Origin: a virus
Reading direction: 5' to 3' (one strand)
Length of the DNA stretch: 56,710 nt
IMG/VR virus record: IMGVR_UViG_3300019763_000011
Coordinates: 1-56,710 of that record
Shown: positions 17,512 through 25,388 of the stretch, piece after piece
How positions within the stretch are numbered: position 1 is the stretch's first letter
How the letters are laid out: each line of letters begins with the position of its first letter
Program-made: the position numbers and the translations under genes
Notes under the pieces: model-generated
Seen by the model: the letters and a program-made list of their open reading frames with translations, nothing else
What the model was told of the DNA's origin: nothing
Databases searched by the model: none

Positions 17512-17537
17512 GTATATATCGGAAGGGAAGGGAAAAT

Positions 17538-18896
17538 ATGACAGAATTTGAAGCTGGAAAAAAATTGATATTAACAATAGAACGTCTCGGATGTACGGCA
17601 TATCTTGTAGGTGGTTGTGTTCGTGATATATTATTAGGTCTTGTTCCCCATGACATAGACTTAGTTACCAGTTGTTCTATGGATGAACTTGAAGAATACT
17701 TCACTTGTCACGACATAGGTCAATCAAAATCATTCGGTATAGTGTGTGTGGAGTTTGAAGGATTTACTTTTGAAGTCGCTCAAATGAGAGTTGATGGTGA
17801 GTCTTCTGATTCCCGACACCCTGATGAAGTTATGTTTACTGATGATATAGAACTTGATCTATCACGACGAGACTTCACGATAAATGCAATGGCAATGGAG
17901 TTTGACGGAACCATAATAGATCCTTTTGGTGGTCAACAAGACCTGTTAGACGGTGTTGTTCGTTGTGTCGGTGATCCTGTTGACCGTTTCCAAGAAGATA
18001 CTCTTAGAATGATAAGGGCTGTTCGTTTCGCATCTCGTTTCAACTTTATATTAGAACGTTCCACTTTTGCCGCCATACGTTCTCTCAGTAGAACAATAGA
18101 CAAAGTTTCACCAGAACGTATAAAAGGTGAACTGTTTAAAATGGCAAGTGGTTCTGGTAATCAATTTGCCGAGTCTATAAAACTTCTTGATCGGTGCAAA
18201 CTTCTTGAGTTTATATTACCAGAAGTAAAGGCGTTACAAAATGTTCAGGAAGAACCTCGTTTCCACCCCGAAGCATACATGTTTGGTGACGGAACACCTT
18301 TTGATCATACTATGGAAGCAATAAAGAGGAATGTTCATACAGATCCAATGATAAACGTTGCTGTTCTGTTACACGATCTTGGTAAATCCGTTACACACGA
18401 ACTTGATAAAGGTCGGTATGATGAGTATCGTCATCGGTTTCACGGTCATGGTCACGCTGGAGTGAGGTTGGTTAACCAAGTCGCAGATCGTCTCAAATTC
18501 TCAAATGATGAACGAGACGCATTCGTATTTACTGCACAACACCATATGGATCTGTTACACACAAGTAAAATGAGGAAATCAAAAGCATCTGTATTGGCAA
18601 ACCACGAATTATTCCGACTACTTACAGAGGTTATGTACTGTGATGATAGTTGTCGTGGTGACCTTTTTGATTCAAATGAATTCTTTTCTAAGATAGAAGA
18701 AATAGTAAAGGTTGGTCGTGACTACAATAAGGTCTGTAAAAACAAACAACTCTTAGATGGTAAAGTTGTTATGGAACTAACAGGTCTTCCACAAGGTAAG
18801 GAACTTGGACAGTTAATGAAAGATGTTACTGAGAAATTCCTTGATGGTGATGACTTTGTATGTATAAAGAAACTCATATTAGATTCCGTTAAGTAG
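17538..18896 (+). CDS. cca: CCA-adding tRNA nucleotidyltransferase with HD domain
   Basis: At 452 residues it has the class II polymerase-beta-type head: YLVGGCVRDILLG at 22-34, then the catalytic D39-x-D41 (PHDIDLVTS), and the RRDFTINAMA motif near residue 115 with DPFGGQQDLLDG after it. The RNA-binding neck follows (EDTLRMIRAVRFASRF). An HD phosphohydrolase domain is in the C-terminal half (VAVLLHDLGK near 280, then HRFHGHGHAG). It would add or repair the CCA end of tRNAs, keeping translation running during infection. No tRNA gene is seen in this window. It stands alone behind a promoter and before a terminator. Confidence 0.93.
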   Translation: MTEFEAGKKLILTIERLGCTAYLVGGCVRDILLGLVPHDIDLVTSCSMDELEEYFTCHDIGQSKSFGIVCVEFEGFTFEVAQMRVDGESSDSRHPDEVMFTDDIELDLSRRDFTINAMAMEFDGTIIDPFGGQQDLLDGVVRCVGDPVDRFQEDTLRMIRAVRFASRFNFILERSTFAAIRSLSRTIDKVSPERIKGELFKMASGSGNQFAESIKLLDRCKLLEFILPEVKALQNVQEEPRFHPEAYMFGDGTPFDHTMEAIKRNVHTDPMINVAVLLHDLGKSVTHELDKGRYDEYRHRFHGHGHAGVRLVNQVADRLKFSNDERDAFVFTAQHHMDLLHTSKMRKSKASVLANHELFRLLTEVMYCDDSCRGDLFDSNEFFSKIEEIVKVGRDYNKVCKNKQLLDGKVVMELTGLPQGKELGQLMKDVTEKFLDGDDFVCIKKLILDSVK

Positions 18897-18900
18897 TAAT

Positions 18901-18936
18901 AACCCTTCTGTTTTTTATAAATAAGACAGAAGGGTT
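18901..18936 (+). terminator. Hairpin terminator of cca with a late-promoter motif in its loop
   Basis: A perfect 11-bp stem (AACCCTTCTGT / ACAGAAGGGTT) directly after the cca stop. The T-run after it is interrupted (ATTATTTA). The 14-nt loop contains TATAAATA. Confidence 0.65.
18916..18923 (+). promoter_or_regulatory. Putative late promoter inside the terminator loop
   Basis: Exact TATAAATA, 35 nt before the leader-bearing gene at 18958. It would restart late transcription for the three-gene operon that follows. Confidence 0.5.
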
Positions 18937-18957
18937 ATTATTTAGGGGGAGTGTTTA

Positions 18958-19518
18958 ATGAGATTCGAACAATACTTAAATGAGGAATCAACCAATGTTC
19001 TTGGTTATGTTTTTCTTTCAAATGAATTAAATGAAGTGGTGAGTGATAGTTTTTTATTTAAATTACAAGCTCTTGGTCAAAAGATGGGTTTGAAAGTGAG
19101 AAAGTCACGAACATTTCAACAACAACTATCTAATGCTGGTAGTGGTGTACTTGACCTTATGAAAATCGTATTTGAATATTCTGTTCACGCAGATATATTT
19201 GATACTTCTGCTCGTAAAAAATTAGAACAAGAAATAAAAGATAAGTATTCAAAGGTCAGAAAGGAAGATGTAATTTCCTTCATCGTTAATATAGACAAAA
19301 CCTTTCTCGGTATCACATCAATACCAAGACATATTCTACAGAATATCCTCGGTATCACAATTACATCATATGACAATTGGCAAACAAACAATGATTATGT
19401 ATCTCTAAATATGGAGAAAATAATAATGGTACTGGATGACATGAAAGACGAAGAAAATGCGATATTGGCAAGAAAAATTTACACTAATGTTACTGGTAAA
19501 ACATATAAGAGGTCATAA
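18958..19518 (+). CDS. Leader-bearing protein, 186 aa, candidate packaged protein
   Basis: Opens MRFEQYLNEESTNVLG, a close match to the leader with a possible cut after YLNE. The remaining 175 residues are mostly helical and basic (LEQEIKDKYSKVRKEDV) and contain no motif I recognise. First gene of a three-gene operon with the kinase and the ADP-ribosyltransferase-like gene; its stop overlaps the next start (ATAATG). It follows the late motif at 18916. Ribosome site GGGGGAG. Confidence 0.65.
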   Translation: MRFEQYLNEESTNVLGYVFLSNELNEVVSDSFLFKLQALGQKMGLKVRKSRTFQQQLSNAGSGVLDLMKIVFEYSVHADIFDTSARKKLEQEIKDKYSKVRKEDVISFIVNIDKTFLGITSIPRHILQNILGITITSYDNWQTNNDYVSLNMEKIIMVLDDMKDEENAILARKIYTNVTGKTYKRS

Positions 19519-20438
19519 TGAAATTACAACAATACTTAACAGAAAAACAAATAATTGTAGGAAAGGGTCAGAAATACGGACAGATTGTATTTCTAGCTGG
19601 TGGTGCCGCATCTGGTAAAGGATTCGCATCAACAAATTTTATGGAAACCGACAAATTCAAAATTCGTGACGTTGACGAAATGAAAAAAGCCATGATTAAA
19701 TTACAGAAAGTTAAGGGAGATAATCCAGAAATCGCCAATGCTGATATGGGGAAACCAGAAGATGTTCGTATGGTACACGAATTCTGTAAAAAACATAAAA
19801 TCAAAGACAAAACACTTGATCTAGTATTAAATGGTGCGATAAAAGGAACTTTACCAAACATATTATTTGATGTTACTCTTAAAGATATTGGTGATATAAA
19901 TGAAGTAGTACCTAAATTATTTGAAGCTGGTTACAAACCTATTGATATTCATTTGGTTTGGATATTAACTGACTATACCATTGCAATAAAACAAAACACT
20001 GAACGTGAACGTGTAGTACCACCTGATATTATGTTAGCAACTCATACTGGTGCAGCTCTCACTGTCACTGATATCCTAAGACACAAAACAGGAAGTATTG
20101 GTACGACTATCGACGGATCTATCAATATTATCCTGAATAACAAAGAAAATACTGTGTATCTTACGGCTAATGACACCAAAGAAACTATGACAGGTAAAAA
20201 TAAATTAATACAACAACCCGGAAAACCACTCCAAAGTGTCAGTAAATATGGTGGTAATAAATCATTAATAATTAAAAGTTTCAAATATATTAATGTAAAG
20301 GAAGAAGGTAAACCTATGAAACGAAGTGTGGATTTTGAGAAAGAATTGAATTCATGGGATGACCTAAGAAAATGGGTTAAATCTAATATACCAAAAACCA
20401 AGAAAACTGAAAATATAAGAAGAAGAAAACGGATATAA
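19518..20438 (+). CDS. Zeta-toxin-like P-loop kinase with a capsid-targeting-like leader
   Basis: After MKLQQYLTE the 306-residue protein has a Walker A motif in QIVFLAGGAASGKGFAS (residues about 23-39) and then KFKIRDVDEMKKAM, the layout of zeta-toxin-type small-molecule kinases. A later segment IHLVWILTDYTIAIKQN is consistent with a second P-loop-kinase strand, with Arg residues nearby (ERERVV) as a possible lid. Zeta toxins phosphorylate UDP-N-acetylglucosamine; many phage proteins with this fold have unknown substrates, so no substrate is claimed. The leader predicts packaging and injection. It sits between two other leader-bearing genes. Confidence 0.7.
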   Translation: MKLQQYLTEKQIIVGKGQKYGQIVFLAGGAASGKGFASTNFMETDKFKIRDVDEMKKAMIKLQKVKGDNPEIANADMGKPEDVRMVHEFCKKHKIKDKTLDLVLNGAIKGTLPNILFDVTLKDIGDINEVVPKLFEAGYKPIDIHLVWILTDYTIAIKQNTERERVVPPDIMLATHTGAALTVTDILRHKTGSIGTTIDGSINIILNNKENTVYLTANDTKETMTGKNKLIQQPGKPLQSVSKYGGNKSLIIKSFKYINVKEEGKPMKRSVDFEKELNSWDDLRKWVKSNIPKTKKTENIRRRKRI

Positions 20439-20439
20439 T

Positions 20440-21450
20440 ATGAGCAAATTATCTAAATTCGTCAGTGAACGTGTTCAAATTGGTGATACATCATATAAAG
20501 AAAAACACGTCGATGATTTATTGTCTGTTTGGCCTGATGTAGAAAGACAATGCAAACAGTTCATTAAGGAATTGAGGAAAGGTAAATACACAAATCTATT
20601 ATATCGTGGATCAAATCGTTCTACTCATATAGGAACTAAAAGTGTCAGACAAGATAGAGTGCCAAAAGATATGCCAGAAGACTCACATGAAGCATTTGAT
20701 GAGGCATTTGATGAGGTGTATGGATGGAAAGCTAGATCTACTGGATTGTTCTGTACAGGAAATAGTAATAATGCTGGTTCATATGGAACTGTTCAAATTA
20801 TTTTCCCTATCGGTAAATATGAATACTTATGGTCATCCAATATAACGGATTTATATTCTGATTCTGGTGATGGAAAAGATATATCAGAAACGGAACCTGA
20901 TAGTTCTTTGTTACGGGAATGGGAAATAGAATGGGATGACCAGTATGGTGAAGGTCAAGATGGTGAATACCTATACCAAGTAAGTTCTGGTTACTATGGT
21001 AGAGAAGAAGAAGATGCAGTGGATAAAATACAAAACGATGAAATAAGTAATATTGAATATGAAATTGGATATGAGGAACGCAAAGAGGAACCTGACCAAG
21101 ATGAAATTGATGATTTGAATGTCAAACTTAATTATGCAAACAGTGATTCTTTCAGAAATGATGTTCGTGATGATCTTGAATGGTCACCATCAATGGATTT
21201 GAGTGATTATATTGAATCTCAAAAGGAATATTGGGAAGGTGAACCTGATGTGGATGCCGCAATGAATTTTATTAGAGGTGAATACTCAAACAGAGATCTT
21301 GACAAAGCTCTGAATTCTGGTGCTGAGATTATGTTTAAGTGTAAGAAGTATTATTTCTTTAATGGTGTGTATATTGATCTGATTAAAAAGTTATTACAGG
21401 ATGATTCTTACGATCCTAACCAAATGGATTTTGATTTCGGTAAAAAATAA
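20440..21450 (+). CDS. ADP-ribosyltransferase-like protein, clade A (336 aa)
   Basis: The leader is a variant, MSKLSKFVSE. The arginine motif of R-S-E ADP-ribosyltransferases is LLYRGSNRS (R56). The serine-type motif region is GLFCTGNSNNAGSYG with VQIIFPIGKYEYLWSS behind it. The C-terminal glutamate motif is AEIMFKCKKYYFF. A long acidic insertion (about residues 140-250) separates the last two. The same three blocks are shared with the genes at 49990, 50973 and 54734. T4 Alt, a packaged enzyme of this superfamily, modifies host RNA polymerase; the target here is unknown. Last gene of its operon, followed by a terminator. Confidence 0.7.
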   Translation: MSKLSKFVSERVQIGDTSYKEKHVDDLLSVWPDVERQCKQFIKELRKGKYTNLLYRGSNRSTHIGTKSVRQDRVPKDMPEDSHEAFDEAFDEVYGWKARSTGLFCTGNSNNAGSYGTVQIIFPIGKYEYLWSSNITDLYSDSGDGKDISETEPDSSLLREWEIEWDDQYGEGQDGEYLYQVSSGYYGREEEDAVDKIQNDEISNIEYEIGYEERKEEPDQDEIDDLNVKLNYANSDSFRNDVRDDLEWSPSMDLSDYIESQKEYWEGEPDVDAAMNFIRGEYSNRDLDKALNSGAEIMFKCKKYYFFNGVYIDLIKKLLQDDSYDPNQMDFDFGKK

Positions 21451-21452
21451 AG

Positions 21453-21487
21453 AAAAGGGGAATGACTAATAATCATTCCCCTTTTTT
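21453..21487. terminator. Bidirectional rho-independent terminator
   Basis: A 13-bp stem AAAAGGGGAATGA / TCATTCCCCTTTT with a 7-nt loop and T-runs on both strands. It separates the rightward operon ending at 21450 from the leftward genes ending at 21489. Confidence 0.85.
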
Positions 21488-21488
21488 A

Positions 21489-21668
21489 TTAAAGTGTAAT
21501 CAATGCTACAAGTAAACAAAGAACCATCGAAACAAACAAAGATGATTTACGTACAGGAACTAATTGTTCATCAAGGTACGTCATCGTCTTCTCATATACA
21601 TCCTTTGTATTTTTCCATAACATTTCCATACTCTGTTTTAATTTAACCCATTTCGTTTCTTCCATCAT
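21489..21668 (-). CDS. Small tail-anchored membrane protein, 59 aa
   Basis: Starts at the first of two adjacent ATG codons, 4 nt after AGGAG. A charged helical part (MMEETKWVKLKQSMEML) is followed by a C-terminal hydrophobic segment (SSLFVSMVLCLLVALITL) at residues 42-59. A tail-anchored early protein of unknown role, last in the leftward block that begins at the promoter at 22162-22190. Confidence 0.6.
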   Translation of the reverse strand: MMEETKWVKLKQSMEMLWKNTKDVYEKTMTYLDEQLVPVRKSSLFVSMVLCLLVALITL

Positions 21669-21691
21669 TACACTCCTTTTGTCTCTTTTTT

Positions 21692-21778
21692 TTAAATCAT
21701 TTGTTTAAGTTCTTTCATGTCCAATAATAATTGAAGTTCTTCTATACACTTATCTACATCTTCATTTGATCTTGTCAC
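21692..21778 (-). CDS. Very small protein with GTG start, 28 aa
   Basis: GTG at 21778 overlaps the TAG of the upstream gene and has GAGGA 4 nt ahead. The product is acidic-helical (SNEDVDKCIEELQLLLDM). Coupling and ribosome site support translation; the length leaves doubt. Confidence 0.4.
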   Translation of the reverse strand: MTRSNEDVDKCIEELQLLLDMKELKQMI

Positions 21779-22065
21779 TACATCCTCTCATTACACACAA
21801 TTCTATTTGTATATTGGATGCCATCACGATATACAGTTTCTAACTCTTCCACCAAATCTTGTAAATTTTCATCAAGAGAAAAGGTAACATCTATTTCAAT
21901 ATAACCAGATTCAAGGAAACCAACATTACAGTATCCACCAAATACAATACGATCTTCTGTTTGATATAATTCAAAAGTGTGATATTCACTATCATCACTT
22001 TGAAACTCAATTGTACCAATGTATTCTGAATCTTCATCTATCTTTGATGGTGTCCATACATCCAT
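21778..22065 (-). CDS. Small acidic protein, 95 aa, function unknown
   Basis: Begins MDVWTPSKIDEDSEYIG and is rich in Asp and Glu with alternating beta patterns (TFELYQTEDRIVFGGYCN; SGYIEIDVTFSLDENL). No motif is recognised. Ribosome site TAGGAGAG, first gene of the short block downstream of the promoter at 22162-22190. Confidence 0.6.
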   Translation of the reverse strand: MDVWTPSKIDEDSEYIGTIEFQSDDSEYHTFELYQTEDRIVFGGYCNVGFLESGYIEIDVTFSLDENLQDLVEELETVYRDGIQYTNRIVCNERM

Positions 22066-22161
22066 AATAATCTCTCCTATGAAATAAAAGTTTAATAGAA
22101 AGTTAAAGTTGGTACACTATATGATATATAATACATATCACCCTCGGCGTTTAATAACCTT

Positions 22162-22190
22162 AGTCTACAGGAAACTTAAAGGTATGTCAA
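22162..22190 (-). promoter_or_regulatory. Sigma70-type promoter, leftward
   Basis: TTGACA, 17-nt spacer, TAGACT, upstream of 22065. An imperfect palindrome (TGATATATAATACATATCA, near 22123-22141) lies just downstream and could be an operator. Confidence 0.5.
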
Positions 22191-22213
22191 CCAAGATTGA
22201 AAATATTTATAAA

Positions 22214-22771
22214 TTAATATTCATCCTCATCAGTAGGTCGTTCAATGATACCCATACGAAACAATTCATTATCGTCAGTATCCCATACACCATCTGGATC
22301 ACGATCAAAGTCATCACTGTGATTAAAGAATGATTCAACACGATCACTACTACCATTCATTACAGATTCAATCTTTTCTACTGACTTCTTTGCATAACTC
22401 CAACAAACAAAGACACTACAAATATTGAACGCCACCATGAAAGCAAATCCAATCCAACCAAAATAAATCAATGATCCCATAACCACACAATCTATTACCA
22501 ATGATGTATATCGTCGGGTCATTGAAATCGATTGAATGTTTTCAGCATACTCACCCATTTTTTCTACAAAAGTATCGTCTTTGTAAATAATTACATAGAT
22601 ACATATGGTGACCATCAGACTGAGGATGGCAACACCAAAATTAAATACCAAAATTAATACCAATAAATTTGATACCCACTCAACACCCAAGTACAAACCA
22701 CCGTAAACGGATAAACCAAGGATAATATTACTCACAATAAAATAAATCCAACTCTTTGTCTTTGTAGTCAT
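22214..22771 (-). CDS. Multi-pass membrane protein with an acidic L-x-R-M-G tail (185 aa)
   Basis: The start at 22771 (MTTKTKSWIYFIV) has GGAG 8 nt ahead; earlier in-frame ATGs do not. Four or five membrane spans occupy residues 8-135 (SNIILGLSVYGGLYLG, LLVLILVFNFGVAIL, SLVIDCVVMGSLIYFG). The C-terminal 45 residues are acidic and contain DTDDNELFRMGIIERP, related to the L-x-R-L-G tails at 22792, 26687 and 27043. Early expression is likely from the promoter at 23200-23227. Function unknown. Confidence 0.65.
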   Translation of the reverse strand: MTTKTKSWIYFIVSNIILGLSVYGGLYLGVEWVSNLLVLILVFNFGVAILSLMVTICIYVIIYKDDTFVEKMGEYAENIQSISMTRRYTSLVIDCVVMGSLIYFGWIGFAFMVAFNICSVFVCWSYAKKSVEKIESVMNGSSDRVESFFNHSDDFDRDPDGVWDTDDNELFRMGIIERPTDEDEY

Positions 22772-22791
22772 TTTTTTCTCCATTAATAAAA

Positions 22792-23163
22792 TTAGTTTGT
22801 TACGCCCAAACGTGAAAGCCATTCACCGTGTTCATCATCATCACCATCAAAGGTATCAAACTCATCAAACACAGTGTGAATATGCGCTGTGTTTGATTCA
22901 ACCTCTGTATATGTTGTGTTTGATGGATCAGTAACAGGGGTAGAAGGGTCGATAGGTGTCGAAGTCAAGTACATGTCTCTCGGCATCAACATAAGACGTT
23001 CTAACCGTTTACGACAGTGTAGACACATTCTAAACCAAGGTTGAATATTTCCATCATGTAAATCACTAACGTTATATATTACTGATTTTTCTGTTATTAA
23101 TCTTTTGCAGTAAGTAAGACCAGAGTCATCCAGTGATCTTACATGATAAATTCGTTGTCTCAT
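22792..23163 (-). CDS. Small Cys-containing protein with an acidic L-x-R-L-G tail (123 aa)
   Basis: Start at 23163 (MRQRIYHVRSLDD) with AAAGGA ahead. The middle part has C-x2-C (MCLHCRKRL) and an earlier TYCKR, a possible zinc site. A Pro/Ser/Thr-rich linker follows, then the acidic end FDGDDDEHGEWLSRLGVTN. The tail motif is shared with three membrane proteins in this window. First gene after the promoter at 23200-23227. Confidence 0.6.
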   Translation of the reverse strand: MRQRIYHVRSLDDSGLTYCKRLITEKSVIYNVSDLHDGNIQPWFRMCLHCRKRLERLMLMPRDMYLTSTPIDPSTPVTDPSNTTYTEVESNTAHIHTVFDEFDTFDGDDDEHGEWLSRLGVTN

Positions 23164-23199
23164 TTGTATTCCTTTCAAGTAGTGTTGTTTGACTCAGGG

Positions 23200-23227
23200 A
23201 TAATAACATTATGGTAATTATTGTCAA
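23200..23227 (-). promoter_or_regulatory. Sigma70-type promoter, leftward
   Basis: TTGACA, 16-nt spacer, TATTAT, 37 nt upstream of 23163. Confidence 0.65.
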
Positions 23228-23260
23228 TCATTTTTATTTTGATTTATTTTTAAAAATGTC

Positions 23261-23290
23261 TTTACTTGGTATGGATATTGTATGTATAGT
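23261..23290 (+). promoter_or_regulatory. Sigma70-type promoter, rightward
   Basis: TTTACT, 18-nt spacer, TATAGT, in the divergent gap 23164-23403. It would drive the two small membrane proteins at 23404 and 23529. Confidence 0.5.
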
Positions 23291-23403
23291 AGGTAACAGA
23301 CAAAAACAAACCTATTTAAAGGGTTTGGGGACAAAATAGTATAGACGAAACGTACGAAAGAACAAAGTAAATATACAATAACCCAAACCGAAGGAGAAAT
23401 ATC

Positions 23404-23532
23404 ATGGGATTTTTAGAGTTCGCATTCATAGGATTCGTAATAGTAGTAGCAACTTCACAACTCATTCCTGCTGCAATGGTGTATACAGGAATGGTGAAAG
23501 CATTATTCACTCAAAAAGGAGAAACAAAATGA
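23404..23532 (+). CDS. Small membrane protein, 42 aa
   Basis: Start after AAGGAG. One hydrophobic segment (GFVIVVATSQLIPAAMVYTG) and a short basic-polar end. It is a likely paralogue of the next gene, which has IVAQVIPAVMVTLGIVKA in the same place. Its stop overlaps that start (ATGA), and its codons GGAGAAAC supply the ribosome site. Confidence 0.6.
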   Translation: MGFLEFAFIGFVIVVATSQLIPAAMVYTGMVKALFTQKGETK

Positions 23533-23744
23533 AAAACATTCTATTCACAATCATCACGTTCTTGTTAATGACAGTTCCCGCTTGGGCATCAACAGCAAGA
23601 GTAGACAACTCAGGTTTCCTCGTATGGTCATTTCTTGGATTCTGTGCTATGATCATCGTAGCCCAAGTAATACCAGCAGTAATGGTAACACTAGGTATCG
23701 TTAAAGCGGTTAAAAGTGAACCTGATACAGTAACATCCAAATAA
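23529..23744 (+). CDS. Small membrane protein with signal-peptide-like N-terminus (71 aa)
   Basis: The N-terminus MKNILFTIITFLLMTVPAWA looks like a cleavable signal with an AWA site. It is followed by a short polar part and a second hydrophobic segment (SFLGFCAMIIVAQVIPAVMV). If cut, the mature protein is an inner-membrane peptide with its N-terminus outside. Translationally coupled to its paralogue at 23404. Function unknown. Confidence 0.6.
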   Translation: MKNILFTIITFLLMTVPAWASTARVDNSGFLVWSFLGFCAMIIVAQVIPAVMVTLGIVKAVKSEPDTVTSK

Positions 23745-23748
23745 CATC

Positions 23749-23776
23749 TTGACTCAAAGTGAGATAGGTATATAAT
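23749..23776 (+). promoter_or_regulatory. Sigma70-type promoter
   Basis: TTGACT, 16-nt spacer, TATAAT, 37 nt before the gene at 23813. A GAGATAGGTA...TACCTATCTC inverted repeat spans the -10 and may be an operator. Confidence 0.75.
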
Positions 23777-23812
23777 GTACCTATCTCACGAACCCTTTCA
23801 GAAAGTCTCACA

Positions 23813-24082
23813 ATGACAACCTTACAACAAATAAGAAACCTATCTCTTGAAGAAGCAAAAGAATTAATGTGGGGTACATATGGTATCGATGGCAATGATC
23901 CTTTAAAATTCGTTACATTAAACGAATGTGAAACTTCACACCTACACAACATCCACAAAAACATTCTATGTCGTGATACATTAACACCACAAAATATGAA
24001 ATATATTAATGCTGTTGAATTGATCATAGATTCCAGACAACCAAAAGTATTATTGGATGAAGACCTATTTGTTGTCGATTAG
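23813..24082 (+). CDS. LF-tail protein, 89 aa
   Basis: A helical N-terminal half (QQIRNLSLEEAKELMWG) and a His/Asn-rich middle, ending LLDEDLFVVD. This is the first protein in the window with the acidic-acidic-x-LF tail; two extra residues follow. No gene is coupled to it downstream, so the tail is not needed for a ribosome site. It stands alone between two promoters. Function unknown. Confidence 0.65.
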   Translation: MTTLQQIRNLSLEEAKELMWGTYGIDGNDPLKFVTLNECETSHLHNIHKNILCRDTLTPQNMKYINAVELIIDSRQPKVLLDEDLFVVD

Positions 24083-24084
24083 TC

Positions 24085-24113
24085 TTGATCATTCCGAAAT
24101 ATGATGTTACTAT
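24085..24113 (+). promoter_or_regulatory. Sigma70-type promoter
   Basis: TTGATC, 17-nt spacer, TACTAT, 43 nt before the gene at 24157. Confidence 0.5.
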
Positions 24114-24156
24114 GTATTTGTGATTGACACTAACCCCTCTTTTCAGGAGACACAAA

Positions 24157-24582
24157 ATGAAAATTCAAAATATCGATAAGGCAACCGCAGTTATGTTAGG
24201 AGAAGAACTTTTCCAAGCGGCTCAATTGATTGCTCAAAAATATGGGGTTGCTGTTACACGTGGGTCAGGGAAATACAGTGACCTTGAGTATAAAGTAAAC
24301 AGTGTCACTTTCAGTGTCACCGACGAAAACTCTGACTCCAATGATAGTTTCAGTGTGGCTCAGATTCAAAAGATGAAAGACGATTTCACTTTCAAAAAAA
24401 GTCTGGTTGCATTAGATGGGATCGAAGTTGGGGATATCTACTATGATTCCAAACAAGATTCTGACATGAAAGTTCTTGGGTGGGATCGTAAGAAACGTAA
24501 GTATCCTATCTTGGTTGAATGTGTTAACACAAAAACCATCTACAAAATGACTCCTGAATCTCTAAAAATTAAGTTCCTATAG
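24157..24582 (+). CDS. Early protein, 141 aa, function unknown
   Basis: The start at 24157 (MKIQNIDKATAVML) has AGGAGA ahead. The N-terminal third is helical (EELFQAAQLIAQKYGVAV), followed by a beta-rich part (YKVNSVTFSVTDEN) and a C-terminal region with GIEVGDIYYDSKQD that may be a small SH3-like barrel. It does not carry the LF tail (it ends SLKIKFL). First of a run of small early genes. Confidence 0.6.
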   Translation: MKIQNIDKATAVMLGEELFQAAQLIAQKYGVAVTRGSGKYSDLEYKVNSVTFSVTDENSDSNDSFSVAQIQKMKDDFTFKKSLVALDGIEVGDIYYDSKQDSDMKVLGWDRKKRKYPILVECVNTKTIYKMTPESLKIKFL

Positions 24583-24597
24583 AAAGGGATTGACACT

Positions 24598-24813
24598 ATG
24601 ACCGAATTATTACAGTTATTTCAAGTGTTTGAACCATACAGTGTTGTGTTCCTTTCTTATGTGATCATTTATGGAGGTGTTTTTGGTGTCCGAAACACCT
24701 ATTTGAGAATCGTGTCTATTCTAAAACAACGTAAATTAAAACAATCTGATTTCGGTAAACTGCTTGACGGTATCTGGTATTTCTGTTTCCTCGTTCTATA
24801 TGTGATTGGGTGA
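24598..24813 (+). CDS. Small two-span membrane protein, 71 aa
   Basis: Two hydrophobic segments (YSVVFLSYVIIYGGVFGV and GIWYFCFLVLYVIG) flank a basic loop (LKQRKLKQSDFGK). Ribosome site AAAGGGA. Likely inner-membrane; function unknown. Confidence 0.55.
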   Translation: MTELLQLFQVFEPYSVVFLSYVIIYGGVFGVRNTYLRIVSILKQRKLKQSDFGKLLDGIWYFCFLVLYVIG

Positions 24814-24818
24814 ATATT

Positions 24819-25010
24819 ATGAAACAAAATTCAATGAGAGAATTGTATTGGGTGGAAACTAGTCTGGCATTATCACTTAACATTCCAATCTTAGAAAGTG
24901 GTAAGGTTGGAACGGTTGCCGTTAATTACTCACGGATTGACCCCAAATACCGAGAACTGGTTGAACAAAAGGTTTATAGTGGTACACGAAGATCAGCACA
25001 AATGCGTTGA
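24819..25010 (+). CDS. Small protein, 63 aa, function unknown
   Basis: Begins MKQNSMRELYWVETSLALS. A GTG three codons earlier (24810) would overlap the preceding stop and is an alternative start. The C-terminus is basic (KVYSGTRRSAQMR). The next promoter overlaps its end. Confidence 0.5.
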   Translation: MKQNSMRELYWVETSLALSLNIPILESGKVGTVAVNYSRIDPKYRELVEQKVYSGTRRSAQMR

Positions 25011-25035
25011 CTCCTGATTTCTGATGTGAGATAAT
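25007..25035 (+). promoter_or_regulatory. Sigma70-type promoter
   Basis: TTGACT, 17-nt spacer, GATAAT, overlapping the end of the preceding gene and 47 nt before the start at 25082. Confidence 0.6.
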
Positions 25036-25081
25036 GTTTCTGTGGTTAGGGAGAAACAAACAACTCTTGAAAGGATATGAT

Positions 25082-25378
25082 ATGACCGACAAATTACAAG
25101 ACGCTTTAAACGGATTTTTGTTAGCCGCTCAAGATGTCTATAATGATTACATCAAAGTGAACGGTTTCACTATGACAGATAAATTATCTTATACTGTTGG
25201 TCGTAAATACATCAAAGTAATCCAAGGTAGTTCTGTTCATACCTTCATCAATATGGAGAATGGTGATATCCTCAAACCTGCTAGTTTCAAGTCTCCAGCA
25301 AAACACGCGAGAGGTAATGTATACACTAAAGACTTTGGTAAATCTTGTCTAACACCTCACGGTCCAAAATACCTATAA
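25082..25378 (+). CDS. Small protein, 98 aa, function unknown
   Basis: The start at 25082 (MTDKLQDALNGFLL) follows AAAGGATA; an earlier in-frame ATG lies within the promoter. A helical start is followed by a beta-rich middle (YTVGRKYIKVIQGSSVHTF) and a basic end. No motif is recognised. Confidence 0.55.
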   Translation: MTDKLQDALNGFLLAAQDVYNDYIKVNGFTMTDKLSYTVGRKYIKVIQGSSVHTFINMENGDILKPASFKSPAKHARGNVYTKDFGKSCLTPHGPKYL

Positions 25379-25388
25379 GGAGTTTTAA

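Noticed and set aside
19568-20401. Two leftward open frames opposite the kinase gene
   Set aside because: Both are antisense to a gene with a clear Walker A motif and have hydrophobic compositions typical of antisense frames.
22109-22333. Rightward open frame overlapping the end of a membrane-protein gene
   Set aside because: No ribosome site, and much of it is antisense to the well-supported gene at 22214-22771; the gap itself holds a leftward promoter.
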